Shown here: one piece after another, positions 20,221-30,765 of the stretch
How positions within the stretch are numbered: the stretch's first letter is position 1
Layout of the letters: the number at the start of each line of letters is the position of its first letter
Assembly: GCA_051453625.1 (NCBI GenBank)
Contig: JBOZIK010000001.1
Location: 273,141,049 to 273,177,527, forward strand
DNA from: Welwitschia mirabilis
Taxonomy: Eukaryota > Gnetophyta > Gnetopsida > Welwitschiales
Direction: 5' to 3'
DNA length: 36,479 bases
Program-made: the position numbers and the translations under genes
Notes under the pieces: generated by a model
What the model saw: only the letters and a program-made list of their open reading frames with translations
The model's database searches: none
What the model was told of the DNA's origin: nothing

Positions 20221-20720
20221 TAACTAATTAGAATAATTCATGTCAACATGCATTTGATTTACTTAAGAATAACATTTCTTCTGAATTAATTATCATGGTC
20301 CCAATTGAAGTAAAGATTTTGAACTCATATGTGGTGAAAGCAACATTACTGTGGATGGGGTTCTTGATCAAAAATATCAAAATGGTTTTAAAGTTATATC
20401 CTATCTTAGTAAAAATTTATCTAAAGCCTAATCAAATTATACTAGTACTGAAAGGAAAATGCTTGCCATTATCTTTTGTCTTGATCATCTTAGACGCTAT
20501 CTTCTTAGCTTCTATACCAATGTTTACACAGATCATGTTGCCATACATGATCCTATGATTCAAAAATATTTTAGCACTAGGTGGGACCTTTCATGCAAAA
20601 ATTCAATTTCACCATCATCGATAAGGCTAAAAAACATAATAACATTACAATCACTTATCTCGACTCTCTTGTTCTCATGATACATTACCCATAAATGACT
20701 CCTTGCTAGATGAATAATTA
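20221..20720 (+). pseudogene. E1 RNase H domain
   Basis: It would degrade the RNA of the RNA-DNA hybrid. QHAFDLLKNNI (about 20250) marks the connection; an intact FNWNNSC precedes the same place in E3, whereas E1 has a stop at that Trp. After a damaged first half, an open frame 20459-20680 starts MLAIIFCLDHLRRYLL and includes VYTDHVAIH, with the Asp kept (20531-20533). In another frame FNFTIIDKAKKHNN follows, the usual end of the domain. At least two frameshifts. Confidence 0.82.
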
Positions 20721-20829
20721 TTTTCTTTTAAATAAATTTATACCATATTTTCTACTCATCCTACTCCTTGGTATGCTGATATTGTAAATCACCTTTTTAT
20801 CATGAAAACACCTTAGCATTGAAACTAAA

Positions 20830-22065
20830 ACTAATGAAAATATTTTCTCCATAGGATTGGTAACTATGAGTGTAATGAACCCCATCTTTATAAATGATGC
20901 AAAAACCAAATCATGTGTAAATGTATGCCTGAATGGAAAATCTTAGATATCCTTAACATTTTCCATGGTGGGGTATGTGGGGAACATTTTACTGGCTAAA
21001 AGAAAATAATGAAAATTCTTCATTCTAGTTTTTATTGATTTATCCTTTTCAGAGATTTGTTTAACTTTGCTAGAAGATGTGATGCTTATCAATGTTATGG
21101 TAGTCTAACTCATTCTCAAGATATGCTCCTTAAACCTATGCTTGAATGTGAACCTTTTGATTGCTAAGGGATTAACTTTGTAGCCCCTATTAAATCACTT
21201 TCTCATGACAAAAATTACATCTTAGTGGTTATTGATTATGTCATCAAGTGGGTTGAAGCTATTCCTACTACTAAGAATGATGCCCAAACTATTTGTAACT
21301 TTATATAAACTTATACATTTCAACATTTTGGTTTTCCTAGAATCATCATTAGCAATTAAGAAACTCATTTCATTAAATACTTTTTTTAAAATCTTCTTTT
21401 ATCCATTGACATTGAACATCAAATTACGTATGCTTATCATCCATAATTGCCAAGGCAAAAATGTGAATCAAGAAATTAAAAAGATGCTCCAAAAATTAGG
21501 CTCTATCAATAATAAAACTTGATCCTCTAAACTTAATGATGTTATTTGGGCTTATTATACTACTTAGCATAATTCTCTAGGTTTCTCACCATATGAACTT
21601 GTGTACAAAAAATTTTATGTCATATCATTTGATGTTTGCTATAACTCTAATCGATTCACCCATCCATGTAACTTGTAAACTTAGTTGAAAATCTTAAAAC
21701 TCACTTAGACTGACTTGACCATTTAGATGAAAAGTGTACTCATTTCATACATTATCAATTGATTCATAAATCCCAAGCTAAGTTAAAACATGATAAACAG
21801 ATTCTTCATAAGAAATTTGAACCTAGACAACTTGTCCTTTTGTACAATACGCGAGTACATCTTTTACAGATCAAGTTAACATCTAAATGGTTAGGTCCTT
21901 ATCTTATTAAAAAAGTTCATTTAAATGTCTTAGTTGGTATCTCCAATATAAACACTAAATAAATTTAAAAATTTAATGAAGAAGTGTTAAACATTTATGA
22001 ATTATCTATTAATTAAACCTTGAACATGATAAAAGCACTTATCTTGGAAGCCCCGCTCAATGAAA
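20830..22065 (+). pseudogene. E1 integrase
   Basis: It would insert the cDNA into the genome. The N-terminal zinc domain shows HGGVCGEHF (20964 on) and RRCDAYQ, with the last zinc Cys changed to Tyr (21087-21089). In the catalytic core the first Asp block reads a stop then GINFVAPIKS (Asp to Asn, 21174-21176), then YILVVIDYVIKWVEAIPT. The second reads IISN, stop, ETHF (Asp to Asn, 21354-21356). The third (Glu) region is shifted near 21440-21480. The C-terminal GPY/F module KLTSKWLGPYLIKKV lies in the open frame 21759-21962, and the pol end LNMIKALILEAPLNEK is near 22030. Clearly dead. Confidence 0.9.
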
Positions 22066-22519
22066 AGTAATTTCCTCTTGTTATTATCTAAATTACTTCT
22101 TAACTTATTTCTTGAATAGACATCATACTATTACTTAAATATTTTTAACTTGACTGATGTATTACTTTATGAATTCATTATGATTAGTAATCTTTTACTT
22201 GGAGATTTTAACATTATAAGATTGGATTCATCCAATCTTAAGACATTCATATATCTATGAGCTTTATTCAGAAGGGAGATTCTTTGGTTCTTTTATTGTC
22301 TTTTAATAGTGTGAATAATTAGTTATTTTTTCATGTTCTTACTTATTCATTTCTTATTACTTCACTTTTATCTTTATGAGCACTTAGTTATGTGGAATGT
22401 TTTCACTCTATTAAAAAAAAAAAAAAAAAAGAGTAGAGATGGAGAGGAGAAAAAAAAAACAAAATAATAACATTAATCTTTTATATTTGAGCTAAAATAA
22501 TCATCACCATAATGTCCTA

Positions 22520-22740
22520 TTGTAAGTGCATTGGGGCAAATTTTCTTGAGAGGATTCTTTGGTACTGTAATGTTGTAGCTAGGGAAACTCCATTGGGGGG
22601 TCAGTTGGCTATGTTGTCCAAGTTATTAATCTAATAACAGTGATTGCACTTTCCTCATCATGGTAAAATTAATTTTACTTAGAGTCTATGAAATTAGTAA
22701 TATCTCTGGTATCATCAGATACTCCTTTTGTATATAGTCC
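22520..22740 (+). other. Conserved post-pol block (E1 copy)
   Basis: GCAAATTTTCTTGAGAGG, CTTTGGTACTGTAATGTTGT, GGGGGGTCAGTTGGC, an AACAG then TGATTGCACTTTCCTCATCA junction (AG at 22639-22640) and ATTAGTAATATCTCTGG. The same order is found in E3 (30360-30130) and, in part, E4 (12460-12240). It is better preserved than the surrounding sequence. Confidence 0.72.
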
Positions 22741-23472
22741 TTTCACATGATCATTATACTATTTTAAATTCTAGGGTTATTTTGGTATGTAAGCTAGTGA
22801 GTTGATGTTTTCAATAGTTTTTCATCTCTTATTTAATAACATTAGACATACTTAACATCATCATATTTTAATGGTGCTTAATAAGTTTTTATATACTGTC
22901 ATGCATTTTTCATCAAGTGATTTTATGATTTTTACCAAGGGATTGTTAGGTTAGAATTTAGGGTAAGTAAACAATATTTTTTATGTTCCTAGATATTCAT
23001 TTTAGTTTTGTTTTTCTTAGTTTTTTATTGGTTATTTCAAAAGTTTTTTGATACTTTTCAATATAATATTAAAGATCTAATCATTTTATTAGTTTTTTGT
23101 TGATACTACTCATAGTGTTTTTATCCCTAAGGATGGTTGTCCTTTTTCTTTTGATAAGTGATGATGATACTTTGTCTTTTGAGTTTTAGTTTCTTACTTT
23201 TTTAATGCTTTCTAAGTTCAGATACATTTCATGAGTTTTTTTTAGCATTACTTTCTTATCCTTAGCACATTATTATGGTCTCATTATTTTCTCTTTAATA
23301 GTCTTTTTCCATAAGTCTCTTTTTATCATGATTATTTTTCCTAGGATAATTCTTTACTTTTTACATTCTTCCTAATTTTCTATTGCTTTTCTAATGCTTG
23401 ACTGATTTTAGACTTTTTCTAGTTTTTCCCATCTTTTCAACATCTCATTTGAGTAGTGTTATCCCATATCTA

Positions 23473-23496
23473 TCATTCCCATAATAGACTGAATGA
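23473..23496. repeat. 24-nt palindrome within a 41-bp dispersed repeat
   Basis: TCATTC and GAATGA arms, 12-nt centre. The 41 bp 23456-23496 match 19171-19211 with five differences and no gaps, though the two places are not otherwise homologous. Confidence 0.75.
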
Positions 23497-24150
23497 TCAT
23501 TATCTTTTTTAGTCTATTAAAATCTAGGACATCTTACTTTAGACTATCTTTTTAGAGCTTCTTGAAAAATATTAAGAAAAAAATTTAAATTTAAAAAAAT
23601 CACTTTTGAACTTTTATGATACATATTTATCATGATTTTTTTAGATAAGATTTTATATTAATTAAATAAAATTTCATAGACTTTATCTAGCAGGAGCATA
23701 GTAGAACATTCCCAATGTTTTCTTGTAGGTATGTTTTAGAAAATCTAAGATATCATGAACAAAGGAAAGAATGTTATAATTATCCTTTATCCTTCACCCC
23801 TTGTAGAATACATTAATAGACTTATATGCATCATTTTGAGATATTGCTACTTAGTTTTCACATGTTTATTTTAGTATCACTACCTAGAATTATGCATAGA
23901 CATTATCATTTTTTGAAGCTATCATTATTACATTTTATGTTTTCTTGTGTGTATGACATTCAATTATTATTTGTAATATATTTAGGTAGGGGGCTTATAA
24001 ATATGTTAGTATTTGTATCAGTTAATTAGTTTTTATGTCTATTCTTAAATGATAAAAATTAAATTCAAAATTACATTTTTATTATTGTTAGTTATCTTAG
24101 TCAAATTGGGTTACAATATAGTTGATCACTTACTTTCTCAGGGACTAATA

Positions 24151-24168
24151 AGGCTAAGTAGGAGAATA
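24151..24168 (+). promoter_or_regulatory. E1 polypurine tract
   Basis: AGGCTAAGTAGGAGAATA directly before the TG of the 3' LTR, a purine-rich plus-strand primer site. Confidence 0.7.
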
Positions 24169-25392
24169 TGTTTTGATGCTAATTTGTAGAATTTTAATGG
24201 TATATTTTGAGTACTTTTTTAGCACATCTATATAAGTTTAGATGTAATTCTGATGATTATAGAAGATGGATATGATGTTTACTAAAACATGTAACTCTTA
24301 GTATATTTGAAGGCATATTAGGCTTATTTTGATACTTCATGATTTGAAGGAATGATTAACCATGCAGAAGACTAATTTCCCTTTGAGTTAGAACATAATG
24401 AAGTCAGGCGTCCCCTTTGTTATCTTTAGGATAGGTAAGATCATAATACTACTAATATGGATTGAAGCTATAAATATAGGTCCTAAAGCTGATGGATTAC
24501 CTTTTGATGTGGATTGACATCCTCATTGTCATCCCTGCAATAGTTAGGATGAAAACTATTTTGTATGAATGGAAAAAATTATATTTGTAATGGGGTCATG
24601 TAGCACATATGAGTTACTAGGGTGTCTTCTCTAAATTTTAGGGTTGAAATTCTAGAACTTCAATGTAAAACTATAAATACCCTTTGTTTTACTTCTCTTT
24701 CATTCCCATCTTTTGACTGGATATTCTTGTGATAAAAGATTGAAGGATAAGAGGTCCATCCATTAGCTAAAGAGACAAGATTACCTTGGTGTTAGACTAA
24801 GTATCCTCTATTGAGGTGCTGCTACTTTGTTATAAGTGGATGTAAAGTTGATGATTAATTTAATTACTTTTTTCATTCTTATTATGTAAGAATTCCTTAT
24901 GATATAAGTTGATTATAATTTGGTGACAACTGAGCAACCTTTATTAAGGTTGACTTTATTAGTTTAGATTTTGCATTACATTTCCTTTATTCCATTTCAT
25001 ACTTGCATTATTAATATTTTGTTTTACACCTCTTATAGTTTATGTTGATTAGGAATAAGTGATAAACTCTTCTTAATTTATTTGAATTATAAGAACTAGT
25101 TCTTATGTTAGAAGAGTTAGAATCCAAGTAGAACTCATCTCACTTGCATTTTATCCATTACATTTCATCTTTATCTTACATTGTATTTGCATTGTTATTT
25201 ACTTTTATTTACTAAAAGAGAAAAAAACTAAAATACTTTGTGAAATCAATTCTTTAATTCTTAGCCTAGTGCCTTTAATGGATTATGACATTTTATTAAC
25301 TCTCATCTATACTAGTATGTATTTCATGAAAATATTTTAATTTATATGTTTTGTTTAAGGTCTTAAATATTGCATAAATTAATACTACAATA
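24169..25392 (+). repeat. E1 3' LTR
   Basis: It starts TGTTTTGATGC after the PPT and ends ACTACAATA before ATCAT. It is collinear with 5662-6865 (for example AACCATG, TGTAAAACTATAAATACCC, ATTACCTTGGTGTTAG, TTATAAGTGGATGT). TATA box at 24672-24679. 24-nt palindromes at 24420-24443 and 24529-24552. No PBS follows, consistent with a 3' LTR. Confidence 0.92.
24672..24679 (+). promoter_or_regulatory. E1 3' LTR TATA box
   Basis: ACTATAAATACCC, the counterpart of 6169-6176. Confidence 0.65.
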
Positions 25393-25397
25393 ATCAT
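25393..25397. repeat. Target-site duplication of E1, right (ATCAT)
   Basis: ATCAT immediately after the E1 3' LTR; duplicates 5657-5661. Confidence 0.85.
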
Positions 25398-25669
25398 CTT
25401 GACTTTCATGGGGATGATAGAGGGAATGACAGGCCTCTTTATCTTTTAGCTTAAGAGAAATCTGTCTTCTCCATTATTTATCTTTATTTTAAAACATGAA
25501 GTATTAGAATATGCCTGAAATGCCTTTAAATATGGCAAGAATTACATGTTTTAGTGATCATCTTGGCAATTATCTGCAATAATCCAAATTACATTTAAAC
25601 TTATATACATGTCCCATAAAAGTACTTAAAACACCCCATCAAAATCCTATAAATTGGCATTGCAAAAAA
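25398..25669 (-). repeat. E2 5' LTR, displaced U3 start
   Basis: The minus strand from 25669 reads GCAATGCCAATTTATAGG and continues collinear with the first about 270 bases of E1's LTRs (CATGT/ATATAAGTTTA, AAACATGTAATTCTTG, GCATATT). It ends exactly where E2's LTR fragment at 5661 begins. It includes a 24-nt palindrome at 25406-25429 (TCATTC...CCATGA on the minus strand). Confidence 0.88.
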
Positions 25670-27279
25670 ACTATTCTTAAGAATAAAGTTACCCCATTAT
25701 AAATTTCTATTATTTAATAAATAGATAGTGATAGATATCCTTAATTAGAACATAGGTGTATAATCTTTTAATCATTATATATTGATTTATCTCTTGAATA
25801 TAATGTGGATTTATCATTTAGTATTTGTTGGATTATTATAAAATGCAAAATCCACTCAACTCCATAATACTAGTGGTGATGGTCTTCTTAGCCAAATTGA
25901 CTTCATGAACTCTAGGTAGGTTGGGTTATTCTGCAGATAAAATAATGCAAATAAATTCTTTTTAATAAATATTTTAATAGATAATAGATAATTTTGATTA
26001 AAAATAAATTAATTACTATTATCACACATAAAGACTCATAAAATATTTATTTACTAAATCAAAAAACTCAAATTTAAAAATACAAGTATAAAAAATTATG
26101 AAATATAATCTTGATTAAAAATACTTGTAATTATTTCCAAATTTGTAATATATCTTTTAACCAGTTAAAAATATAAATAGAATTTATAGCTAGAGTTAAA
26201 TACGCTTATTAAAAAACATATTTAATAATTAAAATCTATAAAAAAGATATAAAAACATAATACTTAATAATTTAGTATTATTTCTGCATTTACTTGATAA
26301 GGCTTTAGAGCTTAAACTAGTGGGTAAATTCAAAGGTATGAACTACAATATTAATCCTTTTTCTAGATACCTTGGAAATCAGCTAAGGTTGTCATGGATT
26401 ACATCTTGTTAACCTGTCTTACTCCATCTAATACCTTGATCCTTTACCTTATTAAGGATCATTTATAAAGAGATACTACTTCATATTAATGGTAGTAAAA
26501 CATAAGTATGCTTTGTTGCATCCATAATAAAAATACTACAATAGAGATTAATTCATATTTTACATGTTATTGTTTTGAACTTTAGCTAATGTTATTTTTA
26601 AAACATCATATTTTATTTCCATTAGTTCTTTGACTTGTTCTTAACATTGATTCTTATTTCATTAATATAACAACATTTTCTTTCTCATGATCTACATTGC
26701 TTTTCCCAAATTCATATTCCTTAATAGACGATAGTTGTTATAAGAATTCCTTTAGATCATTGTTTAAATGTTTTTTTTTTTTAAATATTACATATAGTAA
26801 TAATAAACTTTATGTAAGATAACTATTTTACATTTTATCAAAAGGTTGAAATTTTTTTTATTATAATACTCTTAATTTTCCTATGTATTTTGATAACTAT
26901 TTTCCTATATATCTTGATTACAATTATACTACCTTAACAAAATGTTTTGAATACTATTATTTCTAATATTTCTAGTTTAAAAGTCTATTAATTCCAAGGA
27001 TTGGGCATACAAAGAATATTAGGCTTGAGTAATATATGATTTCAATCTAAAATATAATAATGAAAATTCTTTTTATAATAGGGTTTAAATAGCATGATGT
27101 AAAAGAATAAAGGTATTCTAGACATGACATCTTAGTTATAAGTTCCAACTTATAGATAAGTTCCTATGTGTGTTTTTTCTAAGATATTCAATGGCTCATA
27201 GTAATGGGATGATAGCTTTCCATATTTTTTGATTTCAAAGAATTCATCTCTAGTTTAAGCAATAATAGTACTTGATCAC
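25670..27279. other. Unassigned AT-rich sequence between E2 and E3
   Basis: No frame over 60 residues, no LTR ends, no RNA gene recognised. It lies upstream of E2's LTR start and beyond E3's LTR end, so it is probably older host or decayed repeat DNA. The T10 run near 26772 and several poly-A tracts are the only local features. Confidence 0.6.
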
Positions 27280-28498
27280 TATTGTAGTTGAATTTGCGCA
27301 ATCTTTAAGCCCTTAGGTAGGTCCTATTAGTTACAAATAATTGTAGAAAAACAAATACTAGTATAGATGGGAGTTAATCTAAATTTTGTAATCCATTAAA
27401 GGCACTAGACTAAAAGTTAGATAATTGATTCAAACAAAGTATTTTTAGTCTTTTTCCTTTTAGTAAATAAAAATAAGAAATAATGCAAATGCAATTTAAG
27501 ATAAATGGTAATGAGATACAAATGCAATGAATGATGAATTTATTTAAATACTAATCTTTGTATTATAAAAATCATTCCTTATAACTTTGATCAATTAGGA
27601 AAATTATCACTTAACCCTAATCAATATAATATACACAAAATAAAATATGCAATTTAGAAAATGTAATATAAAATAAAATTCAAGATTTAAACTAATAGTG
27701 TCAACTTAGCATAAGTTATTCTTATGATCTATATCAACTATGAAGTTATCACAACTCCTAACTAACATAAACCATAAGGGGGATATGCAAAATAAAAGTG
27801 AAATAGTTCTTGTATTAATTTTCTAATAAATTAAGCATCTAGTTACAAAGTAATAACATCTCAATAAAGGATACAAAGCCGAATAGCAAGGACAACCTCT
27901 TTTCATAGCTATGAATGGATTTCCTACTATTCAATCTTCCATTACAAGACTTCCTAGTGAAAAATATGAAGTTTGAAGTAAAGGCAAGAGGGGTATTTAT
28001 AGTTTTATATTAAATATTCTAGAAGATAAAACCCTATAATTCAAAGATGAAACCCTAGCAACTCATATGGGATGTATTATCCTATTACAAAGATAATTCA
28101 ATTGTTCATACAAAATAGTTGTTATTCTAACTATCATCTAGATGACTAGAAGGATAGTGCCCATAAATAAAAGATGATTCATCAGTTTGTAGTATCATAG
28201 TCAACCCCATAGTTTTATTTCATGTTAACCTCTATGTCATTCTTAATATCATATAGATAATAGCATTCTTAAAGCTTCTAGCTAAGAGAAATTTTTCCCT
28301 ACATCATTGGTCTTCTTCTCAAAGTGCCAAGTATCAAAATCTACCTAGAGTGACTCTAATTATGTTAAAATAATATATTTTTGTGATCATCTTATCAACT
28401 TTTATAAACATTAGAATTCCATCTAAACTTCTTTAAATATCCTATAAAAATACTCAAAATATCCCATTAAATATATACAATTTTGCATTGCATTATAG
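27280..28498 (-). repeat. E3 3' LTR
   Basis: The minus strand starts TATAATGCAATGC at 28498 and ends CTACAATA at 27280, 1,219 bp, collinear with the E1 LTRs. TATA box at 28001-27994. No PBS follows its end, so it is the 3' copy (or a solo LTR adjoining the element). Confidence 0.88.
27994..28001 (-). promoter_or_regulatory. E3 LTR TATA box
   Basis: The minus strand reads ACTATAAATACCCCTCTTGCC, followed by pyrimidine-rich sequence as in E1 and E2. Confidence 0.65.
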
Positions 28499-28499
28499 A

Positions 28500-28513
28500 C
28501 CCTCACTTAGACT
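28500..28513 (-). promoter_or_regulatory. E3 polypurine tract
   Basis: The minus strand reads CTAAGTGAGGGTC directly before the 3' LTR, resembling CTAAGTAGGAG in E1. Confidence 0.65.
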
Positions 28514-30765
28514 TGTTAGTCTTTAATAAAGTAAGTAAGCAATTATAAATTTAAAGTTAAATTGTTTAAGATAACTAGCAATTAGGAAAATGTAAATTAA
28601 GTTTAGAAATCTATATCATATAGGATCAAATAATAATAACTAGTGAATTTACATATTACCTTTATAGGAAGTCTAATAATGCTATTGTTCTAACTATCCT
28701 TTAGATTATGTGGTCAACATGCTCAACAAATCAGAATGAAAATTAAATACCTGTGAACATGATCATCAGAAAAATTAACATACTAAAATCTTTTTTATTT
28801 CTCCACTTAAACCTTTAACACATTAGATAAAAACTAAATGTCATACACAAAAAATCATCTTAAAATATAACCATGATAATGTAGAAAAAATGATGATGAA
28901 TATTCATAATTAAAGTAGTGATAACTTAAAATTATGTGTATAAATTAATCAAAGAGTTTAAAGGACAATTTACAAGGGGTAAATACAAAAAATAATCATA
29001 ACATTACTCATCTTGTTCATGGTCTTCTAAATCTCTTGAATTAGACTTGCAAGAAAATCCTATTACTAATGTGTTATGGCCTAATAAACAATGTTCATAA
29101 TGCAAATCATACAAGTAATATGAATCATACACTAATCAATACATCAGATATGGGCATCATAAAAGCTTAAAAATAATCCTTAAAATTTAAAAAATTTATT
29201 AATATCTTAGAAATATCTCATAAATAGGTCTTGCTCCCTCTCTAATAGGTGAATTAATACATCCCATATTGTAATAGTGTAAGAAAAAAATCTATTGTCT
29301 GCCTTGTCATCTAGACATTAGGTGTGTAATGGTGCTTAGAAAAGAAGAATTTGGTAAAAATGATAAAACATAGAAAGGATAAGATAATGAATGATAGCAA
29401 CAATAAATCCTCAAAAAGTCATCATGAAGTTTAAAATATGGATAAAAGTGAAGAATCATCATCAAAGATGAGCATGAAAAAGGAGTCAAATGTGGAAGAA
29501 ATTCAAAGCAATAGAAAAGGATAAGGTCATGATAATGCACCAACTAAAAATAAGTGATGCTTAGAAAAATCCTCAAATATGCCTAAACTCAGTAAGCATG
29601 TAAAAGTAGCAAGTGGATGTGCTATACTTAAAAATAAATGGGAATAGAAAGTATCATTAGCATCTATTAAAGTGCTAAAGAAAACCAACTTCTATAGATA
29701 AAAACAATGAGTGAAATCAAAAAATAATAAAAAAACCACTGAATCATCAAGTCCTAATTATTATGCTACAAAAGTATGAAAATGACTTTGAAATTCCAAA
29801 TAAGATAACTAAGGAAAACAATATTAAAATGGACAACTAGAAACATTATGAAGATTGTTTACCTAACCTAAATTCTAAATTAATGAACTCCTTTATATAA
29901 ATCATAAAATCACCTAATTAATAATACATGATTTAATCTAAAAACTTTAAAAAGTATCACTTAAATATGTAATAATTATGATGATTTCAAGTATATCTAA
30001 TGTTTTTAATTAATGAATAATAGGATCGAAAGCTACTTAAAAATGGACTTACCTACTTTTATCCAAACTACTACGAAGTTCAAAAACATAAAATGGCTAT
30101 GTGAAAATACTGTTTACATAATAAGTCTAGAAAATAAGTAATACTTTTGATGATGCCAGGGATATCACTAATCTTGTAGCCTCTAAGAGATAATTATTTC
30201 TATGATAATGGGATTGTAACCACTATTAGAAAAGTAAGAACTACGAAGCTTGACCAATTGACCCTCAGGTGGATTTCCCACAGCTATCATATTACATTGC
30301 TAAAGTTCCATATTGAGAAAATTTTCCCTAATGTACTTATGGTAGGACATCATGATAGATTGAGATAAAATATCATGATAAGCTTTTTTTATCTTTTTCA
30401 TCTGAAGTAAAATGAAGAATATCCCATATAACCAAATACTCCTAAGAATAAGAGCAACGTAAAGAGATGATAAATAGGGAAGAACACACCCAAATAACTA
30501 AAGACTCATCACATTAAAAGAAAATGAAAGAACGAAGGCATCATCCTTAAAAATGAAGTTCATAGATGTTTAAATGTCTTAAGATTTGACAAATCTAATC
30601 TTATAACTTAGAAATGTCCAAGTAAAGATCACATTACTAGTTATGATATCTTCTAAAGTAATGTAGAATTTAAATTAACAACATTCAAGTGATTTCATAA
30701 TGTGCACCAAAAGAATCAATTAAAAAAAGAAATTTTACAATGATAGGAGGAAAGTCCTTCCCATT
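28514..30765 (-). other. E3 3' region between pol and LTR
   Basis: About 2.25 kb, the same size as in E1. No assignable gene: the minus frame 29543-29307 is hydrophobic (rich in Phe, Leu and Tyr) without recognisable motifs. It contains the conserved block 30130-30360. Confidence 0.6.
30130..30360 (-). other. Conserved post-pol block (E3 copy)
   Basis: The minus strand shows AAAATTTTCTCAATATGGAA, GCAATGTAATATGATAGCTG, GAGGGTCAATTGGTCAAGC, CTTTTCTAATAG then TGGTTACAATCC (AG at 30224-30223) and ATTAGTGATATCCCTGGCAT. Same order as in E1. Confidence 0.72.

Larger units (their letters stand above)
22066..24150 (+). other. E1 3' region between pol and LTR
   Basis: About 2.1 kb with no coding frame I can assign; 23826-24029 is a short hydrophobic frame without a counterpart in E3 or E4. 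It contains an A18 tract (22413-22430), the conserved block 22520-22740 and a 24-nt palindrome (23473-23496). Athila elements can carry an env-like ORF here; if present it is beyond recognition. Confidence 0.6.
5662..25392 (+). mobile_element. Athila-type LTR retrotransposon E1, complete but degenerate, with nested insert
   Basis: Order on plus: 5' LTR 5662-6865, PBS 6869-6886, leader, gag (two tandem copies), PR, RT, RNase H, INT, 3' region, PPT, 3' LTR 24169-25392, flanked by ATCAT. An 8,341-bp insert (10232-18572) splits the gag-PR region; without it E1 is about 11.4 kb, typical for the clade. The two LTRs are clearly diverged: in a sample (about 6250-6360 against 24745-24860) roughly one base in five or six differs by eye, so the insertion is old. 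E1 sits inside the 5' LTR of E2. Confidence 0.93.

Noticed and set aside
18578-22065. Strand-biased G-to-A editing of element coding strands (APOBEC-like)
   Set aside because: Lost Trp codons (G-to-A) caught the eye, but stops at former Gln-type codons (C-to-T) are about as frequent, so symmetric deamination explains the pattern.
24169-25392. Solo LTR interpretation
   Set aside because: It is preceded by a polypurine tract and shares the ATCAT duplication with the 5' LTR at 5662, so it is E1's 3' LTR.
25670-25685. Polypurine tract before the displaced E2 LTR start (TTAAGAATAG on minus)
   Set aside because: A PBS shows this is a 5' LTR, which has no PPT upstream; the match is weak and probably chance.
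29307-29543. Env-like membrane protein in E3 (also 11851-12042 in E4 and 23826-24029 in E1)
   Set aside because: All three short frames are hydrophobic but share no alignable residues and come from T-rich sequence, so I do not call env.
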